64,000 nt of DNA from Rikenellaceae bacterium. Lineage in GTDB: Bacteria; Bacteroidota; Bacteroidia; Bacteroidales; Rikenellaceae. The position numbers were made by a program, and so were the translations under genes. The notes beneath the pieces were generated by a model. That model had not been told where the DNA came from. It saw only the letters and a program-made list of their open reading frames with translations, and did no database searches. Below, one piece after another: positions 49,805 to 57,545 of the stretch. Position 1 is the stretch's first letter; every line of letters begins with the position of its first letter. The DNA lies in assembly GCA_902362705.1 (NCBI GenBank), contig CABIXK010000002.1, positions 62,001 through 126,000 of the forward strand. Reading direction: 5' to 3'.

Positions 49805-50833
49805 ATGAAAAAACCGTCCGTATTGGTCAGCGGAGGCGCCGGATACATCGGCTCCCACACCGCTGTGGAACTCATCGCCGCCGGCTACGACGTGGTGATC
49901 GTCGACAACCTTTCGAACAGCGACATCGCCGCCGTCGAGGGCGTGCGCCGCATCACGGGGGCCGAGATCCCCTTCGTGGAGGTGGACTGCTGCGACCGCA
50001 CGGCCCTGCGCCGCGTGTTCGAGACCTACGACTTCGACTCGGTGATCCACTTCGCCGCCTCGAAAGCCGTGGGCGAGTCGGTGCAGAAGCCGTTGGAATA
50101 CTACACCAACAACCTCACCTCGTTCATGAACATCATCGCCCTGATGCGCGAGTTCGGACGCCACAACATCGTCTTCTCGTCGTCGTGCACCGTCTACGGC
50201 GAACCCGACAAGCAGCCCGTCACCGAGCAGACGCCCCGCAAGCCGGCCACCTCGCCCTACGGCAACACCAAGCAGATGTGCGAGGACATCCTGCGCGACT
50301 CGATCGCCGCCTACGAGGGGCTGAAGGGCATCGCCCTGCGCTACTTCAACCCCATCGGCGCCCATCCGTCGGCCCAGATCGGCGAGCTGCCCCGCGGCGT
50401 GCCCCAGAACCTGGTGCCCTACATCACGCAGACGGCCGCCGGCGTACGCGAGTGCCTCTCGGTCTTCGGCGACGACTACCCGACGGCCGACGGCTCGTGC
50501 ATCCGCGACTATATCGACGTCACGGACCTGGCGCGCGCCCACGTGGCCGCCATCGGCCGCATGGCCGGCGACAAGAACAAGGAGCGCTACGAGATCTTCA
50601 ACGTCGGCACGGGCCGCGGGGTCTCGGTGCTCGAGCTGGTCACCCGCTTCGAGCAGGTCAACGGCGTGAAGGTCAACCACAAGATCGCGCCGCGCCGCGA
50701 GGGCGACATCATCGCCATCTGGGCCGACCCGACGCTGGCCAACGAGGAGCTGGGCTGGCAGGCCACCCGCACCCTCGACGAGACGCTCGCCTCGGCATGG
50801 GCCTGGGAAAAGCACCTGCGCGACATGGAGTAG
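49805..50833 (+). CDS. galE: UDP-glucose 4-epimerase
   Basis: 342 residues from ATG 49805. NAD-binding motif VSGGAGYIGSHTAVELIAAG (about 7-26), substrate/catalytic region FSSSCTVYGEPDKQPVTEQT, and the Y-x-x-x-K active site YGNTKQMCED (Tyr about 153, Lys about 157). RYFNPIGAHPSAQIGE and SCIRDYIDVTDLARAHV complete the family signature. Interconverts UDP-glucose and UDP-galactose for polysaccharide building. A single gene with a terminator behind it. Confidence 0.94.
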   Translation: MKKPSVLVSGGAGYIGSHTAVELIAAGYDVVIVDNLSNSDIAAVEGVRRITGAEIPFVEVDCCDRTALRRVFETYDFDSVIHFAASKAVGESVQKPLEYYTNNLTSFMNIIALMREFGRHNIVFSSSCTVYGEPDKQPVTEQTPRKPATSPYGNTKQMCEDILRDSIAAYEGLKGIALRYFNPIGAHPSAQIGELPRGVPQNLVPYITQTAAGVRECLSVFGDDYPTADGSCIRDYIDVTDLARAHVAAIGRMAGDKNKERYEIFNVGTGRGVSVLELVTRFEQVNGVKVNHKIAPRREGDIIAIWADPTLANEELGWQATRTLDETLASAWAWEKHLRDME

Positions 50834-50851
50834 CCGCGCCGCGTGTTCGTC

Positions 50852-50895
50852 GCAGCCGCACTTCGGGCCAAATCTCCGGCGCGAGGTGCGGCTGC
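50852..50895 (+). terminator. Hairpin terminator after galE
   Basis: GCAGCCGCAC ... GTGCGGCTGC with inner CGGGCC/CGGCGC pairing. It matches the hairpin after the Lrp gene almost base for base. The T-run is weak. Confidence 0.6.
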
Positions 50896-50899
50896 TTCG

Positions 50900-51215
50900 T
50901 CAATGCACGATTCATAATGCACGATTCATAATCGAAGGACTTTCCGTTCAGCACGGAGCCAGCGGAGGCGCGACCGAGGCGCAGCCGACGGAGCAGCCCG
51001 CCGCCCGGGGGTGGCTGCGGGCTGCCGACAAAGAAAGCCTGTCTGCAAAAAAAGCGGCCGAAGGCCGGCGGGCCGCAGCCACCGGCGGCGAAGGCCCGCA
51101 ACTCGCCAACGAGTTTGCGCCCTTCGCTGGCTGCCGCCCGAAAAACCGGGTCGCGCAACCCGCCCCGCCTCATTCTCCGCTTTCAACTCTCCATTTTCAA
51201 TTTTTTCAGAAGCCC
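50900..51215. repeat. G+C-rich palindromic repeat copy before the sigma factor gene
   Basis: ATGCACGATTCATA occurs twice (50903-50930), then modules GGAGCCAGCGGAGGCGCG, GTGGCTGCGGGCTGCCGA and GGGCCGCAGCCACCGGCGG, ending with CAACTCTCCATTTTCAAT. No gene is supported in 50834-51259. Confidence 0.7.
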
Positions 51216-51259
51216 CGTTTAACTTCCGGCCCCGCTGAACGTCTTACATACGAACGACG

Positions 51260-51820
51260 ATGACTACGACCCCCGACATAACCCCGGCCCTGGTGGAGGC
51301 GCTCCGCGACGCGGCGCGACGCAACGAGGCCTTCGACCGCCTCACGGCGGCGATGCTGCGCCCCCTCTACTGGCACATCCGGCGGCTGGTGGTGGTGCAC
51401 GAGGATGCGCAGGATGCCTGCCAGGAGTGCTTCGTGAAGGCCTACGACGGCTTGGAGGCCTTCCGGGGCGGCGCCGACGAGCTGCGCGCCTGGCTCTACC
51501 GCATCGCCACCCGCGCGGCGCTCACGCTGCTGCGCCGGCGTCGGCGCAGCCTCTTCGCCTCGCTCGACGAGGTGGGGCGCGAGCTGGCCGTGCGGGTGGC
51601 CGACGAGGCGGGGCCCGACGCCGACCGGGCGCTGGTCCGCCTGCACGAGGCGGTGCTCGAACTGCCGCTCAAGCAGCGCCTGGTCTTCAACCTGCGCTAC
51701 TTCGACGACCTGCCCTACGCCGCCATCGCCCGCATCCTCGGAGAGCGGGAGCAGACGCTGAAGGTCAACTACCACTACGCCGTCGAAAAACTGAAAACGA
51801 AACTCGCAAACCATGAATGA
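51260..51820 (+). CDS. ECF-type RNA polymerase sigma factor
   Basis: 186 residues. Region 2: LTAAMLRPLYWHIRRLVVVH and EDAQDACQECFVKAYDGL (about 53-70), region 2.4 LRAWLYRIATRAALTLLRRR. Region 4: LPLKQRLVFNLRYFDDLPYA, followed by AIARILGEREQTLKVNYHYA (about 148-187). The stop is overlapped by the next gene by 8 nt, so the pair is coupled: a sigma factor with a probable membrane partner. It would direct transcription of an envelope-stress type regulon. Confidence 0.9.
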   Translation: MTTTPDITPALVEALRDAARRNEAFDRLTAAMLRPLYWHIRRLVVVHEDAQDACQECFVKAYDGLEAFRGGADELRAWLYRIATRAALTLLRRRRRSLFASLDEVGRELAVRVADEAGPDADRALVRLHEAVLELPLKQRLVFNLRYFDDLPYAAIARILGEREQTLKVNYHYAVEKLKTKLANHE

Positions 51821-52133
51821 ACCGTCACGTACCGACCGCCGGATGCCCTATCCCGAGGTCGACTTCGAAGCCCTGCACGAGCGCATCCGCCGCGCCACCG
51901 TGCAGCGACCCATCCCCGGGCGCACTCCCGCGCTGCGCCGCACGCTGCTCATCGCCACGGCGTCGGCCGCCGCGGCCGTGCTCGTCGCCGGAGGGCTCTT
52001 CCTGGCCGCAGAGCGGCACCCCGACGCCGCGCCCGCCGACCTCGACGCGCTGCTGGCCACGGCCCCCTCGGAGGTGCTCCGCGACGCAGCGGCGACCAAC
52101 TACGACGACATACTCTACGACCAGCAACTCTAA
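51813..52133 (+). CDS. Probable anti-sigma-like membrane protein
   Basis: 106 residues, 8-nt overlap with the sigma gene. N-terminal cytoplasmic part (1-48: YPEVDFEALHERIRRATVQR), one membrane segment (about 47-65: LLIATASAAAAVLVAGGLFL), and a short outer part ending in DDILYDQQL. There is no zinc-binding ZAS motif (no HxxxCxxC), so it is not a standard anti-sigma; but position, size and layout suggest it holds the sigma factor. The Spy-like/GIN gene follows by 14 nt. Confidence 0.68.
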   Translation: MNEPSRTDRRMPYPEVDFEALHERIRRATVQRPIPGRTPALRRTLLIATASAAAAVLVAGGLFLAAERHPDAAPADLDALLATAPSEVLRDAAATNYDDILYDQQL

Positions 52134-52147
52134 AAACCCCGATACCC

Positions 52148-53770
52148 ATGAAACGACTCCTCATTCTCATCTGCGCCCTGGGGCTGGCAGCCTCGGCGCC
52201 GGCCGCGCCGCGCACCGCCGCGATGCGGCAGGCCGTGGCCGACGTCCGCACGGCCATCGACCGCGCCGAGCACCTCGCCCTGGAGCGGCAATCGCTCGAA
52301 GAGCTCCACGCCGCGGCCCGCGAGCAGGTGGTGCGCGAGCTCAAGCTCACGCGCGAGCAGCGCAAGCGCTTCGACCCGCTCTACGACGCCTACCGCCGGG
52401 CGCTGGCCGAGGCCGTGAAGGCCGTGAAGGCCGAGCCGACCGACGCCGCGACGGGCGACGAGGCGACGCAGCGCCGCCGCCTGAAGGACAAACTGGAGAA
52501 CATCGCGGCCACGGCCGAGGTCAAGCGCGACTACGTCGACCGCTTCGCCGAGGTGCTGACGGCCGAGCAGATCCGCCGCCTCTACAACACCGAGGGGCAG
52601 ATCGCCACCAGCATCAAGCGCGCGACGGGCGGCAAGCACTCCTCGCGCGAGGTGGTACGCATCAAGGGCAAAGGGCTCCGGGCGACCCAGGAGTGGGGCG
52701 CCGCGGGCGAATACACGGGCATCGTCGCCCCCTCCTACTTCCGCATCACGGTGAGCCCCTCGGCCCGCACGATCACCGTCACGGCCGACCAGCGGCTGAT
52801 CGACTACCTCTCACTGGAGCGCACCGACGGGGTGCTGCGCTTCCGCCGCAACGCCGAGATTCGCGCCGAGGGCGCCGACATCGCGGTCGACGTCACCGTG
52901 CCGGCGTCGAAGGCGCTGCGGTCGCTCACGGCCGGCTCCTACGGCTCGATCGACTGCCCCGTGGCGCTCCGCGGCGCGACGGCCGAGGTCTCGGTGCAGA
53001 GCTACGGCCGCGTGAAAGCCGACCTGGCCCCCGCGGGGCGGGCGACCGTGAATGTCAGCTCCTACGGCAAGTTCGAGGGGACGGTGACGTGCGACGCGTG
53101 CGAATACAAGCTGTCGAGCAACGGTTCGGCCACGGGGGCCGTCGCCTGCCGCACGCAGGGATCGATGACGATCGGCAGCTACGCCCGCTTCTCCGACCCA
53201 GTGAAGGCGCCCGCGCTGGGGCTCTCGGTGGCCAGCTGCGCCTCGATGAGCGGCGCGCTGGAGTGCGAACAGCTGCGCCTCACGGTGTCGAGCTACGCCA
53301 AGGTAGACGGAGCGATCCGGGCCGTCGACGCCGAGGCGACCCTCTCGAGCAACGCCTCGCTGCACGGCGACGTGAAGTGTCGCACGCTCACGCTCGGGCT
53401 CTCGAGCTACGCCAAGTTCACCGGGTCGGCCGAGTGCCGCGAGCTGCGGCTGACCGTGCAGAGCAGCGCATCGTTCGACGCGAAGCTCGCCGCCGAGCGC
53501 TTCGAGGCGTTCGTAGGCTCCTACGGCAAGGCGCGCATACAAGGCGATGCGGACGTGGCGAAAGGGGCGGTGAAGCTCGCGTCGAACGCCACCTTCTCGG
53601 CCCCCTCGCTGCGGGTCGCCGACTACACGATCGACGCCCGGAGCCACTATTCGAAGGCCGACGTGTGGTGCTCGGGAACGCTGCGCATCGAAACCTCGAC
53701 CACGGCGCAGGTGACCTACGACGGCCCCTGCCGCGTGGAGGCCATGCCGGGCAACGTGCGGCGCAAGTAG
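52148..53770 (+). CDS. Exported protein: Spy/LTXXQ-like region fused to a GIN/DUF2807 domain
   Basis: 540 residues. Signal peptide (MKRLLILICALGLAASAPAA). Residues about 25-170 are helical, with LTREQRKRFDPLYDAYRRAL (about 76-95) and LTAEQIRRLYNTEG, as in Spy/CpxP-type periplasmic proteins. Residues about 190-540 have many short beta repeats with SYGS, SSYGKFEG, SSYAKVDG, SNASLHGDV and the like, matching the DUF2807 (GIN) beta-solenoid. The joining of both in one protein beside an ECF sigma/anti-sigma-like pair suggests an envelope-stress sensor or effector. Terminator at 53811. Confidence 0.8.
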   Translation: MKRLLILICALGLAASAPAAPRTAAMRQAVADVRTAIDRAEHLALERQSLEELHAAAREQVVRELKLTREQRKRFDPLYDAYRRALAEAVKAVKAEPTDAATGDEATQRRRLKDKLENIAATAEVKRDYVDRFAEVLTAEQIRRLYNTEGQIATSIKRATGGKHSSREVVRIKGKGLRATQEWGAAGEYTGIVAPSYFRITVSPSARTITVTADQRLIDYLSLERTDGVLRFRRNAEIRAEGADIAVDVTVPASKALRSLTAGSYGSIDCPVALRGATAEVSVQSYGRVKADLAPAGRATVNVSSYGKFEGTVTCDACEYKLSSNGSATGAVACRTQGSMTIGSYARFSDPVKAPALGLSVASCASMSGALECEQLRLTVSSYAKVDGAIRAVDAEATLSSNASLHGDVKCRTLTLGLSSYAKFTGSAECRELRLTVQSSASFDAKLAAERFEAFVGSYGKARIQGDADVAKGAVKLASNATFSAPSLRVADYTIDARSHYSKADVWCSGTLRIETSTTAQVTYDGPCRVEAMPGNVRRK

Positions 53771-53810
53771 GCGCAGGCTGGCACAAGTCGACGCCCTCGA
53801 CGAACGAAAA

Positions 53811-53844
53811 GAAGCGAACCCGGCGGGGTTCGCTTCTCTTTGTT
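53811..53844 (+). terminator. Terminator after the GIN-domain gene
   Basis: GAAGCGAACC pairs with GGTTCGCTTC around CGGCGG, followed by TCTTTGTTTT. It closes the sigma module. Confidence 0.9.
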
Positions 53845-54130
53845 TTACAAATTGAAAATGGAAAGTTGAAAGTTGAAAATGACGGATTTCCGGACCGCAG
53901 CCAGCGGAGGGGCGAAGGAGACGCAGCCGACGGAGCAGCCCTCCGCCCGGGGTGGCTGCGGGCTGCCAGTCTCCGACTGTCATTTGCATTTTCGGGCGGC
54001 AGCCTGCGGAGGACGCACGAGTTTCGGCGAAGTGCGGGCCTCCGCCGCCGGAGGCTGCGGCCCGCCGGCCTATGGCCGCCGTTTCACACGCGAACACCCT
54101 TTGCCTGCCCCGCCTCACTTTTTACTTTAT
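53845..54130. repeat. Complete copy of the G+C-rich repeat with both A+T-rich borders
   Basis: Begins ATTGAAAATGGAAAGTTG and GAAAGTTGAAAATGAC, has modules CGCAGCCAGCGGAGGGGCG, GTGGCTGCGGGCTGCCAG and GGGCGGCAGCCTGCGGAGG (about 53893-54085), then CACACGCGAACACCCTTTGC and CTCACTTTTTACTTTATTAC. It is the reverse complement of the copy at 60523, which fixes the two ends of the unit. No gene seen in 53845-54141. Confidence 0.78.
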
Positions 54131-54141
54131 TACTTCTGACT

Positions 54142-56442
54142 TTAGTAGAACGTTCCCCGCGGCGCGAAGATGGGGTAGCCGAAGTTGAAGGTGAGGTACA
54201 TGTTCTTCCAGTTGCGCAGGTCGTACTTGGTGAGGGCCAGGCTCACCGGGCCGATGGCCGTGTGGTAGACGAACGACGCCTCGGCGATGTAGTGCATGCG
54301 GTGGTCGACCGGCTCCGAAAGGGCCTCGGGCACGAAGTCGCGGCGGGCGCGGTACATGGCGTAGAAGCCCGTGCGGAAGAAGAAGTTGGGCGTGAAGTCG
54401 AACGTGGGCATGATGCCGCCCGCCACGAAGCGCCGCGAATGGTAGTCGGGCATGTAGATCATGCGGGCGTGGGGGATGGGGGCGTAGGAGGGCATGGAGA
54501 GCAGCGTGGAGCTCTCGGTGTCGAAGCGCGGATGGTCGGTGATGACCGCGTCGACGTTGAAGCCCAGCGAGAACCACGAGCAGGAGGGCAGGTCGAAGTA
54601 TTTGTCCCACGTGAAGCGGGCGCCGAGCCAGCTGCGCGTATCGCGCAGGAGGAAGGGGCCGCCCTGCGCCTGCCGCCGCTTGTCGCGCCCGGCGACCCAC
54701 ACGGCCGAGAGCCTGATGTCGGAGCCCCGGCGCGGGTATAGGAATTTGTCGAGCGTGTTGCGGGCGATCTCGGCCTTGGCGGCGAAGAAGGTGAAGCGCG
54801 AGTGGTCGGTCTCGTCGACCAGGTGGCGATCCGAATCGTAGTGGTAGTTGACGTGGCCCGCGTTGGCCCGCACCAGGAAGCAGCCGCGCCGCGAGACGGG
54901 CATGCCGGCCCCCGCCGAGAAGAAGAGGTCGCCGGTCTTGATCTGCTGGGTGTTGTCCACGCGCGAGAGGCGCCCGAAAGCGCCGTGGCGGAAGTTGCTC
55001 ACCGAGAAGTTGAACGAATAGTCGACGAAGAGCGGCGCCCGCATGTAGAAGTCGGTGCGGCCGCCCAGCGTGCCCCACGTGTAGAGGGGTCCGAGGTAGA
55101 GGTCGGCGCCCAGCTTGTGCATCACGTGGCCGATGGTCTGGTAGCTGAAGCCCAGGTAGGCCTGGTTGAAGGCCGTGGAGGAGATGTTGCCGCCGATCAT
55201 CAGGCGGAAGGTGGGCTTGATGGCGAAGCGCGCGTCGAAGCGGTATCGGCCCGAGAGCGAGTCGTAGCGCACGTGGGGGAAGTCCATGGTGAAGTCGCCG
55301 CTCGAGAGCACCGCGAAGATGTTGTCGCGCAGCTCGCCGAAGGGCATCTCGCGCTGCCGCCCGGGGGTGCGGCGGTCGACCTGCACGAAGTCGCGCATGT
55401 AGGCCTGCGGCGCCTCGGCGAGCCCCTCGAAGCGGTAGTCGTCGAACCGCAGCGCGGGGCAGCGGGCGCGGAAGGCCTCGCGGCGCGCCGCCACGTCGGC
55501 CGGCAGGCGCCGCTCGCGCACGCGGGCGAGCAGCTGCGGCATCGCCTCCATCGCGTCGTCGTAGCCCGCCTGCATCACCTCCTCGGCGCTGTCGAAGTCG
55601 AGCATGTTGACCTCCACGGCGCGGCCGATGCGCACGCTGCGGTCGGCGGGCAGGTCGTAGTCGGTCTGCTGCATGGCCAGCAGGAAGGCCTGGTCGAGCA
55701 GGCTGTTGTCCTCGTGGGGCGGGGTGTTGCCCGTGGTGCAGATCGACCCGACGATCAGGTCGGGCCGGAACGTGCGGTCGAGCACCTGCCAGGGGAAGTT
55801 GTCGAAGATGCCGCCGTCGTAGAGCAGCATCGAATCGCGGGTCACGGGCTTGAATACCAGAGGAATCGACATGGAGGCGCGCACGGCCTCCTGCAACGCC
55901 CCGCGCCGCAGCACCACCGGCGCGCGGGAGTTCATGTCGCTGGCCACGCAGAAGAAGGGGACCATCAGGCGGTCGAAGTCGTCGCCCGCGGCGGCCGAGG
56001 CGGGGGCGAACAGGTCGATCAGTGCCATGTCGATCTGCGTCGAGGAGACCAGGCTGGTCGGGGCGCGGAACTTGCGCCGCGGGTTGTTCAGGTCGAAGCG
56101 GAAGCTGACGAACGAGGGGTTGCTGCCGATCTGCCGGTAGTAGGAGCCGTAGCGGTTGGGGTCCAGACGCCCCGAGACCCACTCGCGGACCACCCCCGAG
56201 GAGACGATGCGCCGCATCTCGGCCGGAGAGTAGCCGGCGGCGTACATCGCCGCGATGATCGACCCCATGGAGGTACCGGCCACGTAGTCGATCGGGATGC
56301 CGCTCTCTTCGAGCGCCTGCAGAACGCCGATGTGGTAGAGCCCCTTCGCCCCGCCGCCGCTCATGACCACCCCCACGCGCTCGGCCCGGGCCGGAGCGGC
56401 GAGGAGCAGCAGCAGGAGAATCGAGGCGATTTGACGTAACAT
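54142..56442 (-). CDS. Patatin-like phospholipase with predicted C-terminal barrel
   Basis: 766 residues, signal peptide (MLRQIASILLLLLLAAPARA). Patatin domain about 22-310: SGGGAKGLYHIG (28-39) with the oxyanion loop, GTSMGSII with nucleophile Ser58, and YDGGIFDN (Asp about 208). A middle POTRA-like region (about 310-375) and a C-terminal region (about 390-766) with many alternating beta-strands, ending in Tyr, as in BamA-type barrels. This is the layout of PlpD-like type V secretion or outer-membrane lipases. The gene is on its own, divergent from pheS. Confidence 0.88.
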   Translation of the reverse strand: MLRQIASILLLLLLAAPARAERVGVVMSGGGAKGLYHIGVLQALEESGIPIDYVAGTSMGSIIAAMYAAGYSPAEMRRIVSSGVVREWVSGRLDPNRYGSYYRQIGSNPSFVSFRFDLNNPRRKFRAPTSLVSSTQIDMALIDLFAPASAAAGDDFDRLMVPFFCVASDMNSRAPVVLRRGALQEAVRASMSIPLVFKPVTRDSMLLYDGGIFDNFPWQVLDRTFRPDLIVGSICTTGNTPPHEDNSLLDQAFLLAMQQTDYDLPADRSVRIGRAVEVNMLDFDSAEEVMQAGYDDAMEAMPQLLARVRERRLPADVAARREAFRARCPALRFDDYRFEGLAEAPQAYMRDFVQVDRRTPGRQREMPFGELRDNIFAVLSSGDFTMDFPHVRYDSLSGRYRFDARFAIKPTFRLMIGGNISSTAFNQAYLGFSYQTIGHVMHKLGADLYLGPLYTWGTLGGRTDFYMRAPLFVDYSFNFSVSNFRHGAFGRLSRVDNTQQIKTGDLFFSAGAGMPVSRRGCFLVRANAGHVNYHYDSDRHLVDETDHSRFTFFAAKAEIARNTLDKFLYPRRGSDIRLSAVWVAGRDKRRQAQGGPFLLRDTRSWLGARFTWDKYFDLPSCSWFSLGFNVDAVITDHPRFDTESSTLLSMPSYAPIPHARMIYMPDYHSRRFVAGGIMPTFDFTPNFFFRTGFYAMYRARRDFVPEALSEPVDHRMHYIAEASFVYHTAIGPVSLALTKYDLRNWKNMYLTFNFGYPIFAPRGTFY

Positions 56443-56457
56443 ACCGAAAATTTTTCC

Positions 56458-56465
56458 TAACTTTG
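56458..56465 (+). promoter_or_regulatory. -7 box of the pheS operon
   Basis: TAACTTTG, a perfect TAnnTTTG match, 53 nt before the pheS ATG. Confidence 0.65.
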
Positions 56466-56517
56466 CACGTTATAACAGCGCCTTCAAAAGTAGACAAAAA
56501 CGACAAACAATCAAAAT

Positions 56518-57543
56518 ATGACCGAAAAAATCAATGAACTCCTCCGATGTGTCGAGGAGTTCGAACCCCGGACCGCAGCCGAAGTCGAGGAGTTCCGCAT
56601 CCGCATGACGGGCAAGAAGGGCGAACTGAACGCCCTGATGGAGGAGTTCCGCACGGTAGCTCCCGAGCTCAAGCGCGAGGTAGGTCAGCAGCTCAACCGT
56701 CTCAAGACGGCCGCCACGGAGCGCATCGCCGCCCTGCGCGAACGCATGGCCGACGCGGCCGACGGGCAGAGCGCCCCGCAGGAGGACCTGACCCGCCCCG
56801 GATCGGCCGACGAGCTCGGATCGCGCCACCCCATCTCGCTGGTGAAGAACCAGATCGTGGAGGTCTTCGCGCGCCTGGGCTACACGGTGGCCGACGGCCC
56901 CGAGATCGAGGACGACTGGCACGTCTTCTCGGCACTCAACTTCCCGCCCGAGCACCCGGCGCGCGACATGCAGGACACCTTCTTCGTGGAGAAGAACCCC
57001 GACGTGCTGCTGCGCACCCACACCTCGTCGATCCAGGTGCGGACGATGGAGCGCCAGAAGCCGCCCATCCGCGTCATCTGCCCCGGCCGCGTCTTCCGCA
57101 ACGAGGCGATCTCCTACCGCGCCCACTGCATCTTCCACCAGATCGAGGGCCTCTACATCGACGAGGGGGTCTCGTTCGCCGACATGAAGCAGTCGCTGCT
57201 CTGCTTCGCCAAGGAGATCTTCGGCGAGCAGGCCGCGATCCGCATGCGCCCGTCGTACTTCCCCTTCACCGAGCCGTCGGCCGAGGTCGACGTCTCGTGC
57301 AACCTCTGCGGCGGCAAGGGATGCGCCGTGTGCAAGGGCACGGGGTGGCTGGAGATCATGGGCTGCGGCATGGTAGACCCCAACGTTCTTAAAGCCAACG
57401 GCATCGACCCCGAGAAGTATTCGGGATTCGCCTTCGGCATGGGCATCGAGCGCATCGCCATGCTCAAGTACGGCGTGAAGGACCTGCGCCTCTACTTCGA
57501 GAACGACGTGCGGTTCCTCCACCAGTTCGAAGAGGCGCTCTGA
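56518..57543 (+). CDS. pheS: Phenylalanyl-tRNA synthetase alpha subunit
   Basis: 341 residues. N-terminal coiled coil (about 1-90: GKKGELNALMEEFRTVAPEL), then the class II catalytic domain: HPISLVKNQIVEVFARLGYT, PEHPARDMQDTFFV, LRTHTSSIQVRTM (motif 2 area), RVFRNEAISYRAHCIFHQIE and FAFGMGIERIAMLKYG (motif 3, about 302-317). A CNLCGGKGCAVCKGTG block is a Cys-rich insertion seen in related PheS. Charges tRNA-Phe with PheT (not in this window). The next gene follows after 2 nt. Confidence 0.94.
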   Translation: MTEKINELLRCVEEFEPRTAAEVEEFRIRMTGKKGELNALMEEFRTVAPELKREVGQQLNRLKTAATERIAALRERMADAADGQSAPQEDLTRPGSADELGSRHPISLVKNQIVEVFARLGYTVADGPEIEDDWHVFSALNFPPEHPARDMQDTFFVEKNPDVLLRTHTSSIQVRTMERQKPPIRVICPGRVFRNEAISYRAHCIFHQIEGLYIDEGVSFADMKQSLLCFAKEIFGEQAAIRMRPSYFPFTEPSAEVDVSCNLCGGKGCAVCKGTGWLEIMGCGMVDPNVLKANGIDPEKYSGFAFGMGIERIAMLKYGVKDLRLYFENDVRFLHQFEEAL

Positions 57544-57545
57544 CC

